Counted from the first letter of the stretch, positions 1-10,685 are shown. The stretch is 64,000 bases of DNA from an uncultured Clostridia bacterium (GCA_945876285.1 CAMCNO010000002.1:62001-126000); one strand, 5' to 3'. Translations and numbers: made by a program. The notes: generated by a model from the letters alone, not told the origin.

Positions 1-132
1 GTCCCCGGCGTGTTCTTCTTCCTCGGTGTCGGCAACACCTCGGAGCTTCACGCGCCGGACTTCTGCTTCGATGATGAGGCGGTTCTGCCGAAAGGCGTGG
101 AATTTTTGAAGAAGCTGCTCGTGATGCTGTAA
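1..132 (+). CDS. M20-family amidohydrolase, C-terminal end (partial)
   Basis: The window opens inside this gene; only the last 43 codons and the TAA stop are present. The fragment reads V-P-G-V-F-F-F-L-G and then L-H-A-P-D-F-C-F-D-D-E, ending in a K-G-V-E-F-L-K-K-L-L helix. This is the usual C-terminal signature of M20D amidohydrolases (hippurate or N-acyl amino acid hydrolase type), where the L-H-x-P motif contributes to the metal-bound active site of these cytoplasmic enzymes. The substrate cannot be told from this fragment. Confidence 0.75.
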   Translation, partial: VPGVFFFLGVGNTSELHAPDFCFDDEAVLPKGVEFLKKLLVML

Positions 133-183
133 GGGACTTCCGCATTTCGGTTGTATTGCCATCTATATCATCTATATAGATAG

Positions 184-210
184 ATGCCGCAACCGGCGGT
201 TGCGGCATTT
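184..210 (+). terminator. Terminator after the amidohydrolase
   Basis: An 11-bp perfect stem (ATGCCGCAACC at 184-194 with GGTTGCGGCAT at 198-208) has a 3-base loop and a short T stretch. The weak T tract lowers confidence in efficient termination. Confidence 0.5.
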
Positions 211-282
211 GACATCTTGAAATGGTGGTCTTTTCCCATCCGGTCTGGTAGTCTATTCCCATCAAGGCAAGGAGGTCTTCCA

Positions 283-978
283 ATGACGCTGGGTGCAAAA
301 ATACAGGCTTTACGTGCAGACGCTGGGATGTCCCAGGAGGACCTGGCAGAGCGGCTGGTGGTCAGCCGCCAGGCTGTCAGCAAGTGGGAGCTGGATAAAA
401 CCGTGCCGGACGTGAAATATATCGTGACGCTGAGCGAGTTGTTTCAAGTGTCTACAGACTACCTGCTGAAAGATAGCCCCCACCATACCGCACCGCCTCA
501 GGCACAGACTCCGCCCCCTCCTCCGCCTCCCGTCTCCCAGGAATCCCTCTGCCCTCTAACCGCGCCGAAGTCCCCAGACCGTTCCTGCTTGCTTTTGGAT
601 GCAAGCCTCTGCTTGTTCGTGCTGCTGATCCTCCTGTATCTGGCTGACGGTTGCTTCATGCTTTCTTTATTTACGACCCGTTGGCCGCTGTTGGTGGTTC
701 TGCTGGGAACTCCGGTGATACTATTGGCCAGCTTGGAACTTTTTTCCTCCGGCACTTCCCTTCGGCGGTTCCGCCGGGGCGTAGCCGGATTCTGTATGCT
801 GTGGGGTTTTTCCCTGGCGCTGCTATGCGGTTTTTCAGATGTTTTTTTCGTGTTGATCAGTCAGGTAGGCGGTATCGGCAGTCTGATTCTCTCGCTGCTG
901 CTCATAGCTTTGTTTCTGCCTCTTTGGTATGCTGGCCAACACTTGGCAAACTATTTCATCAAACGACGCAAACCATAA
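283..978 (+). CDS. XRE-family regulator with C-terminal membrane domain
   Basis: This 231-residue protein starts at ATG 283 behind AAGGAGG (269-275); the reading frame is open further upstream but has no ribosome site there. Residues 1-62 form a Cro/CI-type helix-turn-helix (S-Q-E-D-L-A-E-R-L, then S-R-Q-A-V-S-K-W-E), the pattern of regulators that sense cell-envelope or membrane state. A proline-rich linker near residues 68-88 with seven consecutive prolines follows. The C-terminal half has about four hydrophobic segments. The DNA-binding and membrane parts are therefore fused, whereas two other loci in this window encode them as separate genes. The target is unknown, and its own promoter is the obvious candidate. 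Confidence 0.8.
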   Translation: MTLGAKIQALRADAGMSQEDLAERLVVSRQAVSKWELDKTVPDVKYIVTLSELFQVSTDYLLKDSPHHTAPPQAQTPPPPPPPVSQESLCPLTAPKSPDRSCLLLDASLCLFVLLILLYLADGCFMLSLFTTRWPLLVVLLGTPVILLASLELFSSGTSLRRFRRGVAGFCMLWGFSLALLCGFSDVFFVLISQVGGIGSLILSLLLIALFLPLWYAGQHLANYFIKRRKP

Positions 979-980
979 AA

Positions 981-1013
981 AATACGCTGTGCACGGCGCA
1001 CAGCGTATTTTTT
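981..1013. terminator. Bidirectional terminator
   Basis: A 12-bp perfect stem (981-992 with 998-1009) has a 5-base loop. A T run follows on the plus strand and an A run precedes it, so it can serve both the XRE gene and the converging aminotransferase gene. Confidence 0.85.
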
Positions 1014-1020
1014 GTCCCAT

Positions 1021-2157
1021 TTACAGGGTCTTGATGAACTTCTCGATCCGGTCCAGGCCCTCTTTCAGGTCGGCGTCGGAGTAACAGTAGCTCAGGCGCA
1101 TGTAGCCCTCGCAGTCGAAGTAGCAGCCGGGGATCAGGCCCACCAGGCCCTCCTTCAGCATTTTCTCACAGAAGGTCAGGGAGTCCATCCCGAACTTCTT
1201 AATGTTGATGAACATGTAGAAGGCGCCCTCCGGCTCCTGGACCTCCAGGCCCATGTCAGTGAGCCGCTTATACACATAGTCCCGGCGCTTGCGGAAAATC
1301 TCCACCATGCCGCTGGTGTCGCTCTCCAGAGCCGCTACGCAGGCCGGCTGAACAAAGGAGGGTGCGGAGACCACCATGTACTGGTGGAAGATCTGCATCC
1401 GGTCCCGGATGGGAGCGTCCGCCAGGCAGTAGCCCAGGCGCCAGCCGGTCATGGCATAAGGCTTGGAGAAGCTGTTGATGACAATGATGCGATCCCGCAT
1501 GTCCTGATACTCGGAGAAGCTGTGGTAGTCCTCCGTGTAGACCAGGGTGCGGTACACATCGTCGCACAGGACGAAGATAGGCTTATCCACCAGGATATCG
1601 TGGATGGCGTCCAGGGTCTCCTTGGTGTAGATACAGCCGGTGGGGTTGTTGGGGGAGGTCAGAATGATGGCCTTGGTCTTTTCATTGATGGCGGCCTTCA
1701 GAGCCTCCGGGTCCACTTGGAAGTGGTTGTCCTCGGTGGGCAGATTCACCGGCACGCCCCGGCACAGCCGAGTGATGGAGGCATACAGGCTGAAGGAGGG
1801 GGTGGGGATGATGACCTCGTCGCCGGGATTCAGCACGGTGGCAAGCGCGATATGCAGGCTCTCGGTGGCGCCGATGGTCAGGATGATCTCCTCGGGGTCA
1901 TAGTGCAGGCCGTGTTCCCTCTCCTCAAATTCGGAGATGGCCTTCAGCATATAGGGATAGCCGTTGCCGGGAGGATAGTGGGTGTCATTGGCGTCCAGGG
2001 CGGCCTTGGCGGCCTCCTTCACCACGTCCGGGGTATTCAGATCCGGCTCACCGATGGTCAGGGCACAGGCGCCGGGGGTATCCCGCACCAGGAAGGTAAA
2101 CCGGCGGATACCGGACAGTTCCTCGCCGAGCACGGCGTTATTCAGCTTCAATTCCAT
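1021..2157 (-). CDS. PLP-dependent class I/II aminotransferase
   Basis: The 378-residue protein is a fold type I aminotransferase of the aspartate aminotransferase superfamily. The PLP-binding lysine lies in the motif S-F-S-K-P-Y-A-M-T-G-W-R-L-G-Y. The S-P-N-N-P-T-G motif and the C-D-D-V-Y-R motif (PLP ring aspartate) are also present. The start at 2157 is chosen because AGGAG lies about 10 bases upstream and homology begins at M-E-L-K-L; the open frame reaches 2232 without a ribosome site. It is cytosolic and single-gene, between terminators on both sides. The amino-group donor and acceptor cannot be assigned from sequence alone; aspartate, aromatic or alanine-type activity is possible. Confidence 0.88.
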   Translation of the reverse strand: MELKLNNAVLGEELSGIRRFTFLVRDTPGACALTIGEPDLNTPDVVKEAAKAALDANDTHYPPGNGYPYMLKAISEFEEREHGLHYDPEEIILTIGATESLHIALATVLNPGDEVIIPTPSFSLYASITRLCRGVPVNLPTEDNHFQVDPEALKAAINEKTKAIILTSPNNPTGCIYTKETLDAIHDILVDKPIFVLCDDVYRTLVYTEDYHSFSEYQDMRDRIIVINSFSKPYAMTGWRLGYCLADAPIRDRMQIFHQYMVVSAPSFVQPACVAALESDTSGMVEIFRKRRDYVYKRLTDMGLEVQEPEGAFYMFINIKKFGMDSLTFCEKMLKEGLVGLIPGCYFDCEGYMRLSYCYSDADLKEGLDRIEKFIKTL

Positions 2158-2230
2158 GCGTCTCACGCTCCTAAGTTTGAATAAAGTCAGTATAGGCGTG
2201 AAAAAAGCGGATGTCAATGCGGATTTTTCC

Positions 2231-2269
2231 AAAAAAGGCTGTCCCTCCCCGTAGGAAAGGACAGCCTTT
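2231..2269 (-). terminator. Terminator of the membrane-protein gene
   Basis: An 11-bp perfect stem (2234-2244 with 2259-2269), read on the minus strand, is followed by a six-base T run (plus-strand A run at 2231-2236). Confidence 0.85.
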
Positions 2270-2279
2270 CAGCATTGAT

Positions 2280-4094
2280 TTAAGCGTTGGATACCAGCTC
2301 CGCCAGCTCCTCCGGCGGTGTCTCTCCCTCAAACCAGAAGGTGGTGGCGGGAACGATGCCGTTGGCCGGGAAGGACGCCGTCTCCAGCACGTAGCCGTAC
2401 CAGATACGGTCACCCTTGTCCAGCAGGATCGCCCGGGGCGTATCCGCGGCGTTGAAGTCCAGGTAGCCGGGGCTGCGCTCCATGCGGACGTAATAGTGGG
2501 TGTTGCCGTCGATAACCGCGGTGCGGATCTCGGCGATGACGCCGCTCTCCACCTTCTGTTCGCCGGAGATGGAACTGTCACCCGCACCGATGAGGCCCGC
2601 GTGGGCCAGCGCCTGGCGGTAGGCCGCCTCGCACTCCGCCACGGTGCCTCCGGTCTCCACCAGCTGATACTGCTGGACGTTGACCATGGCGTACATTTTC
2701 ACCAGGCCGTCCTCGCCCTTCAGGGACATGAAGTATGTGGGCTGGTCCGCAATGTTCAGCAGCAGCGGGAAGGTGGCCACATAGCGCATCTGCTGCACCT
2801 GGCTCTGGGCGGAGTCCATAGCGGAGGTCTCCGTGGCGCCGGCACAAGGATAGAAGTGGGTCTCCTTGGTCCGCTGATTGGAGAGAATGAATCCGATGTT
2901 GGACTGGTCAGAAGTAACGGAGGTGACGCCGGTGTACATATACACGTCGTCGTTGATGGCGATATAATTCCAGCCGGAGGTGGTCAGCGTCACATCCCGC
3001 TGGCCGAACAGGGAGTTCAGGAAGCCGTTGTGGTACATGCCGTAATAGTCGTACTGGTCCATGATGATGTCGGAGGAATACACCCGGTCCACCCAGCTGG
3101 GGACCTCCTGGTAGTATTCGCTCTCACCGGTGATGGCGTTCACCAGCACGGCGCCCTCCACATCGGTGCCGCCGAAGAGGCCGATGGTCTTGACGATGCG
3201 GGAGCAAACCCAGTAGGGGATGCCGTCCTCGTCGATCTCAAAGACCGGCGCATCAAACATCATGGTGGGGTACTGGAACCGCAGGTGGCGATACAGGTTC
3301 CGACCGAAGTGCTCCGCCACGGTGTATTTCATACCCTCGTTCAGCCGAACCACCTCAGCCTCCTGGGTCACCATGTCGATGACGATATAGGCCGGCAGGC
3401 CGTCGGAGCGGTTGGTGAACCACTTGATCAGGTCGCCGTAGGCCAGGGAGGTCACCCGCACGGGCCGGCCCTGGTAGTTGATCTGGGTGTAGGTGGGCAA
3501 TATCTCGAACTGAGACACCATGTCCGCCAGCTCGCCCAGCTTCCGGCTGCCCAGACGGGCGGCCGAGTCGGCGTCCAGCATGGGGATCTGGTCGTAGCTG
3601 ATCTCCTCCACCTCGGCGGCAAAGTCGCCGGTCTCGATGGGCAGCAGCTTGCTGTAGCTGGAGGCCCGCAGCACCACCCAGGAGCTGATGGCGCCGATGG
3701 CGATGGCGGCGATGAGGGCGATGAACGCCAGGAAGGGGATGGTGCACTGCTTCTTGACGAAGCGGACATAGCCCTTGACGCCCTCCCCCTGAAAGCCGGA
3801 GGTCACCACGGCGCAGACACAGTACACCGCACACAGCAGGAATACGAACACGTAGAATTCCTCAGCGTGCAGGTTGATAGCCGGCAGCTCCACATAGAAG
3901 TACACCAGGCCGAACACCAGCGTCACCGCCAGGTTGATAAGCGTCCGGGTAAAGGCGTTGCCGATGGGTTTCCGGGGCTTGCGCTCCTTCTTGGGGTGGG
4001 GCGGCGTATAGCCAGCGTTCCCCTGGCCGTCCGCGCCGTTGAAGCCGCCGAAATCCCCAGGATTGAAGCCGCCGAAATTAAATGAAAACGGCAT
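2280..4094 (-). CDS. Large membrane protein of unknown function
   Basis: The gene encodes 604 residues. An N-terminal low-complexity segment (residues 1-30, rich in F, G, N and D) and a basic K-K-E-R-K-P-R-K patch precede three strongly hydrophobic helices between residues 46 and 150. The remaining roughly 450 residues lack further membrane segments and are rich in beta-type sequence, which suggests a large extracytoplasmic domain. I recognise no enzymatic motif. The start at 4094 has AAGGGGG eight bases upstream. It lies downstream of clpC on the same strand but a hairpin (4228-4261) separates them, so co-transcription is uncertain. Probably a conserved Clostridia membrane protein; function unassigned. 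Confidence 0.8.
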   Translation of the reverse strand: MPFSFNFGGFNPGDFGGFNGADGQGNAGYTPPHPKKERKPRKPIGNAFTRTLINLAVTLVFGLVYFYVELPAINLHAEEFYVFVFLLCAVYCVCAVVTSGFQGEGVKGYVRFVKKQCTIPFLAFIALIAAIAIGAISSWVVLRASSYSKLLPIETGDFAAEVEEISYDQIPMLDADSAARLGSRKLGELADMVSQFEILPTYTQINYQGRPVRVTSLAYGDLIKWFTNRSDGLPAYIVIDMVTQEAEVVRLNEGMKYTVAEHFGRNLYRHLRFQYPTMMFDAPVFEIDEDGIPYWVCSRIVKTIGLFGGTDVEGAVLVNAITGESEYYQEVPSWVDRVYSSDIIMDQYDYYGMYHNGFLNSLFGQRDVTLTTSGWNYIAINDDVYMYTGVTSVTSDQSNIGFILSNQRTKETHFYPCAGATETSAMDSAQSQVQQMRYVATFPLLLNIADQPTYFMSLKGEDGLVKMYAMVNVQQYQLVETGGTVAECEAAYRQALAHAGLIGAGDSSISGEQKVESGVIAEIRTAVIDGNTHYYVRMERSPGYLDFNAADTPRAILLDKGDRIWYGYVLETASFPANGIVPATTFWFEGETPPEELAELVSNA

Positions 4095-4227
4095 GAAATA
4101 TGCCCCCTTCTTCAGATGGTCTTTTTATTTGTTAAAATTCAAATTAACGATGATATTTATGATACACGAAAAGTATGAACAAATCAAGTTTCCCCCATGC
4201 GGCAGGGAATCGATCTGCCGCGGCCCG

Positions 4228-4261
4228 ACGAAAATGGCCGTCCATACCGGGCGGCCATTTT
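4228..4261 (-). terminator. Terminator of the ctsR-mcsA-clpC operon
   Basis: A 10-bp inverted repeat (4231-4240 with 4252-4261) has an 11-base loop. The T tract on the minus strand is short (ATTTTCG), so readthrough into the downstream membrane-protein gene is possible. Confidence 0.55.
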
Positions 4262-4273
4262 CACGCAGAGTAT

Positions 4274-6730
<2,457 letters not shown>

Positions 6731-6762
6731 GTTCGTCTGCCTCCCTTTTGGGAAATCTTTCG

Positions 6763-7260
6763 TTATTTCTGTTCCTTGTGTTCGGCCTCCAGCTTGCGGA
6801 TCTCATCCCGCAGCTCGGCGGCCCGCTCAAAGTTCTCCTGGTGAACGGCCTTCTTCATCTCCATTTTCAGAGCGTTCAGCTGCCGCATATAGGCGAAGCG
6901 GCTCTGCTCCTCCTTACCCACCAGGTCGTCCGTCTTCTGCTCCTGCTGGGCGGGCGCCGCCTGCTGCGCGGGAGCCGCCCGCAGGGCGGGCATATCGGCG
7001 AAGAAATCGTCGAAGGGGTCCTCCAGCATCCGGCCCATCAGGCTGGGTACGGGAGTGAAGAAATCGTCAAAGAAGCTGCTGCCGAAGAGGCTGTTTCCGA
7101 AGAAGTTCTGCATCATCCGCTGACTGTGGGCGGCGATCTTCTGGGTGTAGCCCAGCTTCTCGGCGCACTCGGTGCAAAGATGCTTTTCGGTGACCTTGCC
7201 GTTGATGTTGCTCTGATAAACAAAGGTGACTTCATTCTTGCCACAATTCTCGCATTTCAT
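6763..7260 (-). CDS. mcsA: McsA-like zinc-finger/UVR protein
   Basis: The 165-residue protein begins with two C-x-x-C pairs (C-E-N-C and C-T-E-C, the first close to the N-terminus) expected to bind zinc, and ends with a UVR/coiled-coil segment (E-N-F-E-R-A-A-E-L-R-D-E-I-R-K-L). This is the McsA architecture. In Bacillus, McsA activates the arginine kinase McsB and modulates CtsR. The ATG at 7260 is preferred over the GTG at 7269 because GGAGGG sits eight bases upstream of it. It lies between ctsR and clpC. No mcsB follows, so this McsA either works without the kinase or acts directly on CtsR or ClpC. Confidence 0.88.
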   Translation of the reverse strand: MKCENCGKNEVTFVYQSNINGKVTEKHLCTECAEKLGYTQKIAAHSQRMMQNFFGNSLFGSSFFDDFFTPVPSLMGRMLEDPFDDFFADMPALRAAPAQQAAPAQQEQKTDDLVGKEEQSRFAYMRQLNALKMEMKKAVHQENFERAAELRDEIRKLEAEHKEQK

Positions 7261-7320
7261 AAATAACACCCTCCAATATATAGAAAAAATTTTGTAAACT
7301 GGTTTTGCGCGGTTCCGCTC

Positions 7321-7773
7321 TTACACCTGCAAGATCAAAACCTGCTTCATAATATCCGCCCGGACACTGTCCCGGCTCTCCCGGGGCACGGCCCCAAGCG
7401 CCTTGTCGCCCACGGCGGCCAGCAGTGCCTGACCCACATCCTCACTCAGCGCCCCGGTGTGCACCAGGTTGCTGAGGATGGCCCTGGCCGACGGCAGATC
7501 CACCCGGTCGCCCAGGGAGTTGATAACGTGCATCATCAGCGTCTGCCGGTCCACCCGGACCCGGGTGATGCGGATGTATCCGTTGCCGCCCCGGCGGCTC
7601 TCCACGATATAGCCCCGCTCCGGGGAAAAGCGGGTACTCATCACGTAATTGATCTGGCTGGGCACGCAGTTGAAGCGCTGGGCCAGGTCGCTGCGCTGGA
7701 CCTCCAGCACACCGTTCTCCGCCTCGTCCAAGCCCTCCTGGAGGAAGCTGGCGATCAAATCCGAAATACCCAC
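7321..7773 (-). CDS. ctsR: Class III heat-shock repressor CtsR
   Basis: The 150-residue repressor starts at GTG 7773; no other in-frame start exists before the upstream stop, and AAGGA lies about 11 bases upstream. The N-terminal winged helix (S-D-L-I-A-S-F-L-Q-E through N-Y-V-M-S-T-R-F) is typical. The wing reads R-R-G-G-N-G-Y-I-R-I; in characterised Bacillus-type CtsR this glycine-rich wing is the thermosensor, and here one glycine is asparagine. The C-terminal half is the dimer/modulator domain. It heads the operon and is preceded by two exact-spacing CtsR boxes, so it is autoregulated. Confidence 0.96.
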   Translation of the reverse strand: MGISDLIASFLQEGLDEAENGVLEVQRSDLAQRFNCVPSQINYVMSTRFSPERGYIVESRRGGNGYIRITRVRVDRQTLMMHVINSLGDRVDLPSARAILSNLVHTGALSEDVGQALLAAVGDKALGAVPRESRDSVRADIMKQVLILQV

Positions 7774-7810
7774 TTGTTGACCATTCCTTTCTGACGAATG
7801 TCATTATCTA

Positions 7811-7901
7811 TTTGACTTTGACTTTCTTTAACCTTTATTCTGACGTTAGTATAGCACTGTGCGCTCAAATGTCAATACCCTATCTTTGACTTTCTTTGAC
7901 C
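7811..7901 (-). promoter_or_regulatory. ctsR promoter with two flanking CtsR boxes
   Basis: On the minus strand a sigma-A promoter reads TTGACA (7870-7875), 16 bases, TATACT (7848-7853). A perfect CtsR heptad repeat, GGTCAAA-N3-AGTCAAA, lies just upstream of the -35 at 7885-7901. A second, GGTTAAA-N3-AGTCAAA with one mismatch, lies just downstream of the start site at 7817-7833, with an extra half-site at 7811-7817. The repressor could therefore clamp the promoter from both sides. Confidence 0.9.
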
Positions 7902-7964
7902 TTTTTGAAAACAAATTGTGAACGTCATTTTTCTCATCTCCGCCAAATTTTTAACGGGAGACGC

Positions 7965-7992
7965 TTGCTTTTTCAAAATTGTATGGTAAAAT
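7965..7992 (+). promoter_or_regulatory. Promoter of the ferredoxin gene
   Basis: TTGCTT (7965-7970), 16 bases, TAAAAT (7987-7992), followed by GGAGG before the ferredoxin start. It is divergent from the ctsR promoter. Confidence 0.6.
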
Positions 7993-8023
7993 GAGAATCA
8001 CAAATCTTATGGAGGTGCTTCCC

Positions 8024-8197
8024 ATGGCTTACAAGATCACTTCTGCCTGCGTGAGCTGCGGCTCCTGCGCGGACGTTTGCCCCGCCGGTGCTATCAGCCA
8101 GGGTGATGACCAGTACGTCATCGACGCTGCCGCCTGCCTGGACTGCGGTTCTTGCAGCGACACCTGCCCCAACGGCGCCATCGTCCCCGAGGACTAA
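8024..8197 (+). CDS. Small 2[4Fe-4S] ferredoxin
   Basis: This 57-residue electron carrier has two classic clostridial cluster motifs, C-V-S-C-G-S-C-A-D-V-C-P and C-L-D-C-G-S-C-S-D-T-C-P, separated by about 18 residues. Each supplies three cysteines to one cubane and one to the other. The length matches clostridial 2[4Fe-4S] ferredoxins that shuttle electrons between pyruvate:ferredoxin oxidoreductase, hydrogenases and flavin bifurcating enzymes. The start at 8024 is set by GGAGG 12 bases upstream. It has its own promoter and a strong terminator, so it is monocistronic. Confidence 0.96.
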   Translation: MAYKITSACVSCGSCADVCPAGAISQGDDQYVIDAAACLDCGSCSDTCPNGAIVPED

Positions 8198-8214
8198 TTT
8201 CAAAGGGATACATA

Positions 8215-8247
8215 AAAGTCCCGCAGGCCATGCCTGCGGGACTTTTT
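8215..8247 (+). terminator. Terminator of the ferredoxin gene
   Basis: A 14-bp perfect stem (8215-8228 with 8232-8245), tiny loop, followed by a T run. Confidence 0.93.
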
Positions 8248-8344
8248 GTGCAAGCCGGGATGTCAAACTTCCCCTGTACAACCACTTTTTTCTATGCTAA
8301 AATATGAATTCTGAAATTCATAACACAAGATGAGGTGCTGAAGC

Positions 8345-8953
8345 ATGAGTGAAGAAATGCGTACCTTTGGCTATCTCTGTCCCAAGTGCGGCAAGCCCGT
8401 CATGGGCACCCGCTCCATTTTCGCCCTGGAGGCCGCCGACGCGGAGATCATCTGCGACTGCGGCGAAAGCGTCCTGCAGACGGAGTTTGACGGCGAGAAG
8501 TATAAGGTATATGTCCCCTGCGGCATCTGCGGCGATACCCACATGGCCGTCTGTCCCCCGGAGCGGGTCCTGAAGGGCGCCACGGCGCTAGGCTGCGCCA
8601 AGACAAAGCAGTTCTGCTGCTTTATCGGTGACGAGGGCACGGTGGAGAAAAACCTCCGGGAGCTGGTCATTCTGGCCGAAAAGGAAAAGCAGCAGAAGGA
8701 CAGCGAGGACCCGGAAGCTTTCGTGGACAACGTCATTATGTATGAGGTCCTCTCTGAGCTGAAGGACATCGCCGCCCGGGAGAGAGGCATCACCTGCGCC
8801 TGCGGCAGCAGCCGCTACGGCATGGAGATCCGCCGCTCCGCCGTGGACCTGGTATGCCGGGACTGCGGCGCCAAGCTGCGCATCCCCGCCGCCACGGATC
8901 AGGATCTGGACGACCTGTGCTGCCACATGAAGCTGGTCATTCCCGGAAAATAA
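8345..8953 (+). CDS. Cysteine-rich zinc-ribbon-like protein of unknown function
   Basis: The 202-residue soluble protein contains repeated cysteine pairs: C-P-K-C near residue 12, C-D-C near 38, C-G-I-C near 60, C-A-C-G near 152 and C-R-D-C near 173. These resemble several zinc ribbons or knuckles. The middle (residues 95-140) is a charged helical stretch. There is no signal peptide or membrane segment. The start at 8345 has GAGGTG nine bases upstream. The CDF metal transporter gene follows 19 bases later on the same strand, so the two are probably co-transcribed. A role in metal handling or nucleic acid binding is possible but not shown. Confidence 0.75.
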   Translation: MSEEMRTFGYLCPKCGKPVMGTRSIFALEAADAEIICDCGESVLQTEFDGEKYKVYVPCGICGDTHMAVCPPERVLKGATALGCAKTKQFCCFIGDEGTVEKNLRELVILAEKEKQQKDSEDPEAFVDNVIMYEVLSELKDIAARERGITCACGSSRYGMEIRRSAVDLVCRDCGAKLRIPAATDQDLDDLCCHMKLVIPGK

Positions 8954-8972
8954 CAGAAAGAAGGTTCCCTGT

Positions 8973-10136
8973 ATGATCTCACTTTTGGCCCGGCTGTTCC
9001 TGAAACCGGAGGGCCGGGACGAGGCCGCCCTCCGCAAGGGATACGGCATCCTCTGCGGTGCAGTGGGCATCGGCCTCAATATTCTCCTGTTTGCCGGGAA
9101 GTTTTTTGCAGGAACCATCGCCGGCTCCATCGCCATCACCGCCGACGCCTTCAACAACCTGTCCGACGCCGGAAGCTCCTTCGTCACCCTGCTGGGCTTT
9201 CAGCTGGCGGGACAGAAGCCGGACTCCGACCACCCCTTCGGCCACGGCCGCATCGAGTACCTGTCAGGCCTGGCGGTGTCCATGCTCATCATCCTGATGG
9301 GCTTTGAGCTGGCAAAGTCCTCCCTGGATAAAATCCTGCACCCCGCTCCGGTGGACTCCAGCTGGTTAGTAATTGCCATTCTGTGCGTGTCTATCTGCGT
9401 GAAGCTGTATATGGCCTTCTACAACCGCTCCCTGGGGAAAAAGCTGAACGCCCCCGCCATGCTGGCCACCGCCGCCGACTCCCTCAGCGACAGCATCGCC
9501 ACCACCGCTGTGCTCATCGCTACCCTGGTGGGCCGTTTCTCCGGCCTGATGATCGACGGCTGGTGCGGTATCCTGGTGGCAGCTTTCATCCTCTGGTCCG
9601 GCTTCAATGCCGCCAAGGATACGGTCAATCCCCTGCTGGGCACGCCGCCCACTCACGAATTTGTGGATCAAATCAAGAATCTGGTCATGGCCCACCCCGC
9701 CATCATCGGCATCCACGACCTCATTGTCCACGACTACGGCCCCGGCCGGGTGATGATCTCCCTCCACGCGGAGGTCTCCGCCTCAGGAAACGTGCTGGAC
9801 CTCCACGACGAGATCGACAACGTGGAGTCGGAGCTGCGGGAAAAGCTGGGCTGCGAGGCGGTCATCCACATGGACCCCATCGTCACCGACGACGGCGTCA
9901 CCAGGGAGACCCGGGAGCGGGTGGCGGCGCTGGTCCACTGCATCGACGATGAGATCAACATCCACGACTTCCGCATGGTGGCGGGGCCGTCCCACACCAA
10001 CGTCATTTTTGATGCGGTGGTGCCCTACGGCTTTCGTCTCACCGACAGCGAGGTGGAGGAAAAAATCAAGACCGCCGTCCGCACCCTGGACGGAAATTAC
10101 TTCGCCGTGGTGAAGGTGGAGCGGTCCTATACATAA
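8973..10136 (+). CDS. Cation diffusion facilitator (CDF) metal efflux transporter
   Basis: The 387-residue protein has six membrane helices in the first roughly 210 residues and a cytoplasmic ZT-dimer domain after that. Helix 2 carries the metal-site pattern A-D-A-F-N-N-L-S-D and helix 5 carries A-D-S-L-S-D, with H-P-F-G-H-G-R between helices 2 and 3, as in the CDF/FieF family. These exchange cytoplasmic Zn2+, Fe2+, Mn2+ or Cd2+ for protons. The C-terminal domain is longer than in FieF and may hold a second regulatory subdomain. It follows the Cys-rich gene closely and ends at a strong terminator. The metal specificity is not predictable here. Confidence 0.93.
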   Translation: MISLLARLFLKPEGRDEAALRKGYGILCGAVGIGLNILLFAGKFFAGTIAGSIAITADAFNNLSDAGSSFVTLLGFQLAGQKPDSDHPFGHGRIEYLSGLAVSMLIILMGFELAKSSLDKILHPAPVDSSWLVIAILCVSICVKLYMAFYNRSLGKKLNAPAMLATAADSLSDSIATTAVLIATLVGRFSGLMIDGWCGILVAAFILWSGFNAAKDTVNPLLGTPPTHEFVDQIKNLVMAHPAIIGIHDLIVHDYGPGRVMISLHAEVSASGNVLDLHDEIDNVESELREKLGCEAVIHMDPIVTDDGVTRETRERVAALVHCIDDEINIHDFRMVAGPSHTNVIFDAVVPYGFRLTDSEVEEKIKTAVRTLDGNYFAVVKVERSYT

Positions 10137-10138
10137 CA

Positions 10139-10184
10139 AAAACCGCGTCCGGAGTCCCATCAAGAGGCCCGGACGCGGTTTTTC
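10139..10184. terminator. Terminator after the CDF transporter
   Basis: A 14-bp stem (10139-10152 with 10169-10182) and a T run; the A-rich 5' side lets it also serve the converging GNAT gene. Confidence 0.88.
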
Positions 10185-10202
10185 GTTTTCAAAGCGTTCG
10201 TT

Positions 10203-10685
10203 TCAGAAGGTGAGCCGCATTTCGTACCACACCACGCCGCCGTGGGTGGACTGGGAGACGCCCTCGTTCACGAAGCCCAGCTTTCCGTAATAGTGCAGGA
10301 GCTTTTCCTTGCAGGTGAGGACGCAGCCCTTCCGGCCCTGGGCCTTCGCGTCATCGATGACCTGCCGGAGCACCTGCTCCGCCAGGCCCTGGCGGCGGTA
10401 TGCAGGCAGGGTGTTGACCCCGAAAATCATCTGCCAGGCGCCGTTTTCATTGTGAAACCCTGCGTCGGCGTACATCTCGTCCCGGAGATGGGGCTCGTCG
10501 GTAACCAGGCCGTTGACAAAGCTGACGAGGGTGCCGTTGTCCTCCATCAGCCAGAAATGGTTGGGATACACTGCCAGCCGTTTGGCAAAATCAGCCTCCG
10601 TGGCGGCTTCGGCGGCAGGAAAACAGGCAGCCTCCACCGCCGTCACGGCGGGCAGGTCCGCCAAAACAGCGGTACGGATATGCAT
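10203..10685 (-). CDS. GNAT-family N-acetyltransferase
   Basis: The 160-residue protein has the GNAT fold order, including the acetyl-CoA motif A (V-N-T-L-P-A-Y-R-R-Q-G-L-A-E) and the C-terminal Y-Y-x-K-L-G-F motif. The pattern of a short acceptor region with E-P-H-L-R-D-E-M resembles arylalkylamine or diamine acetyltransferase-like members. It is a single gene between two terminators. AAGGAG lies nine bases before the ATG. The substrate is unknown. Confidence 0.88.
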   Translation of the reverse strand: MHIRTAVLADLPAVTAVEAACFPAAEAATEADFAKRLAVYPNHFWLMEDNGTLVSFVNGLVTDEPHLRDEMYADAGFHNENGAWQMIFGVNTLPAYRRQGLAEQVLRQVIDDAKAQGRKGCVLTCKEKLLHYYGKLGFVNEGVSQSTHGGVVWYEMRLTF

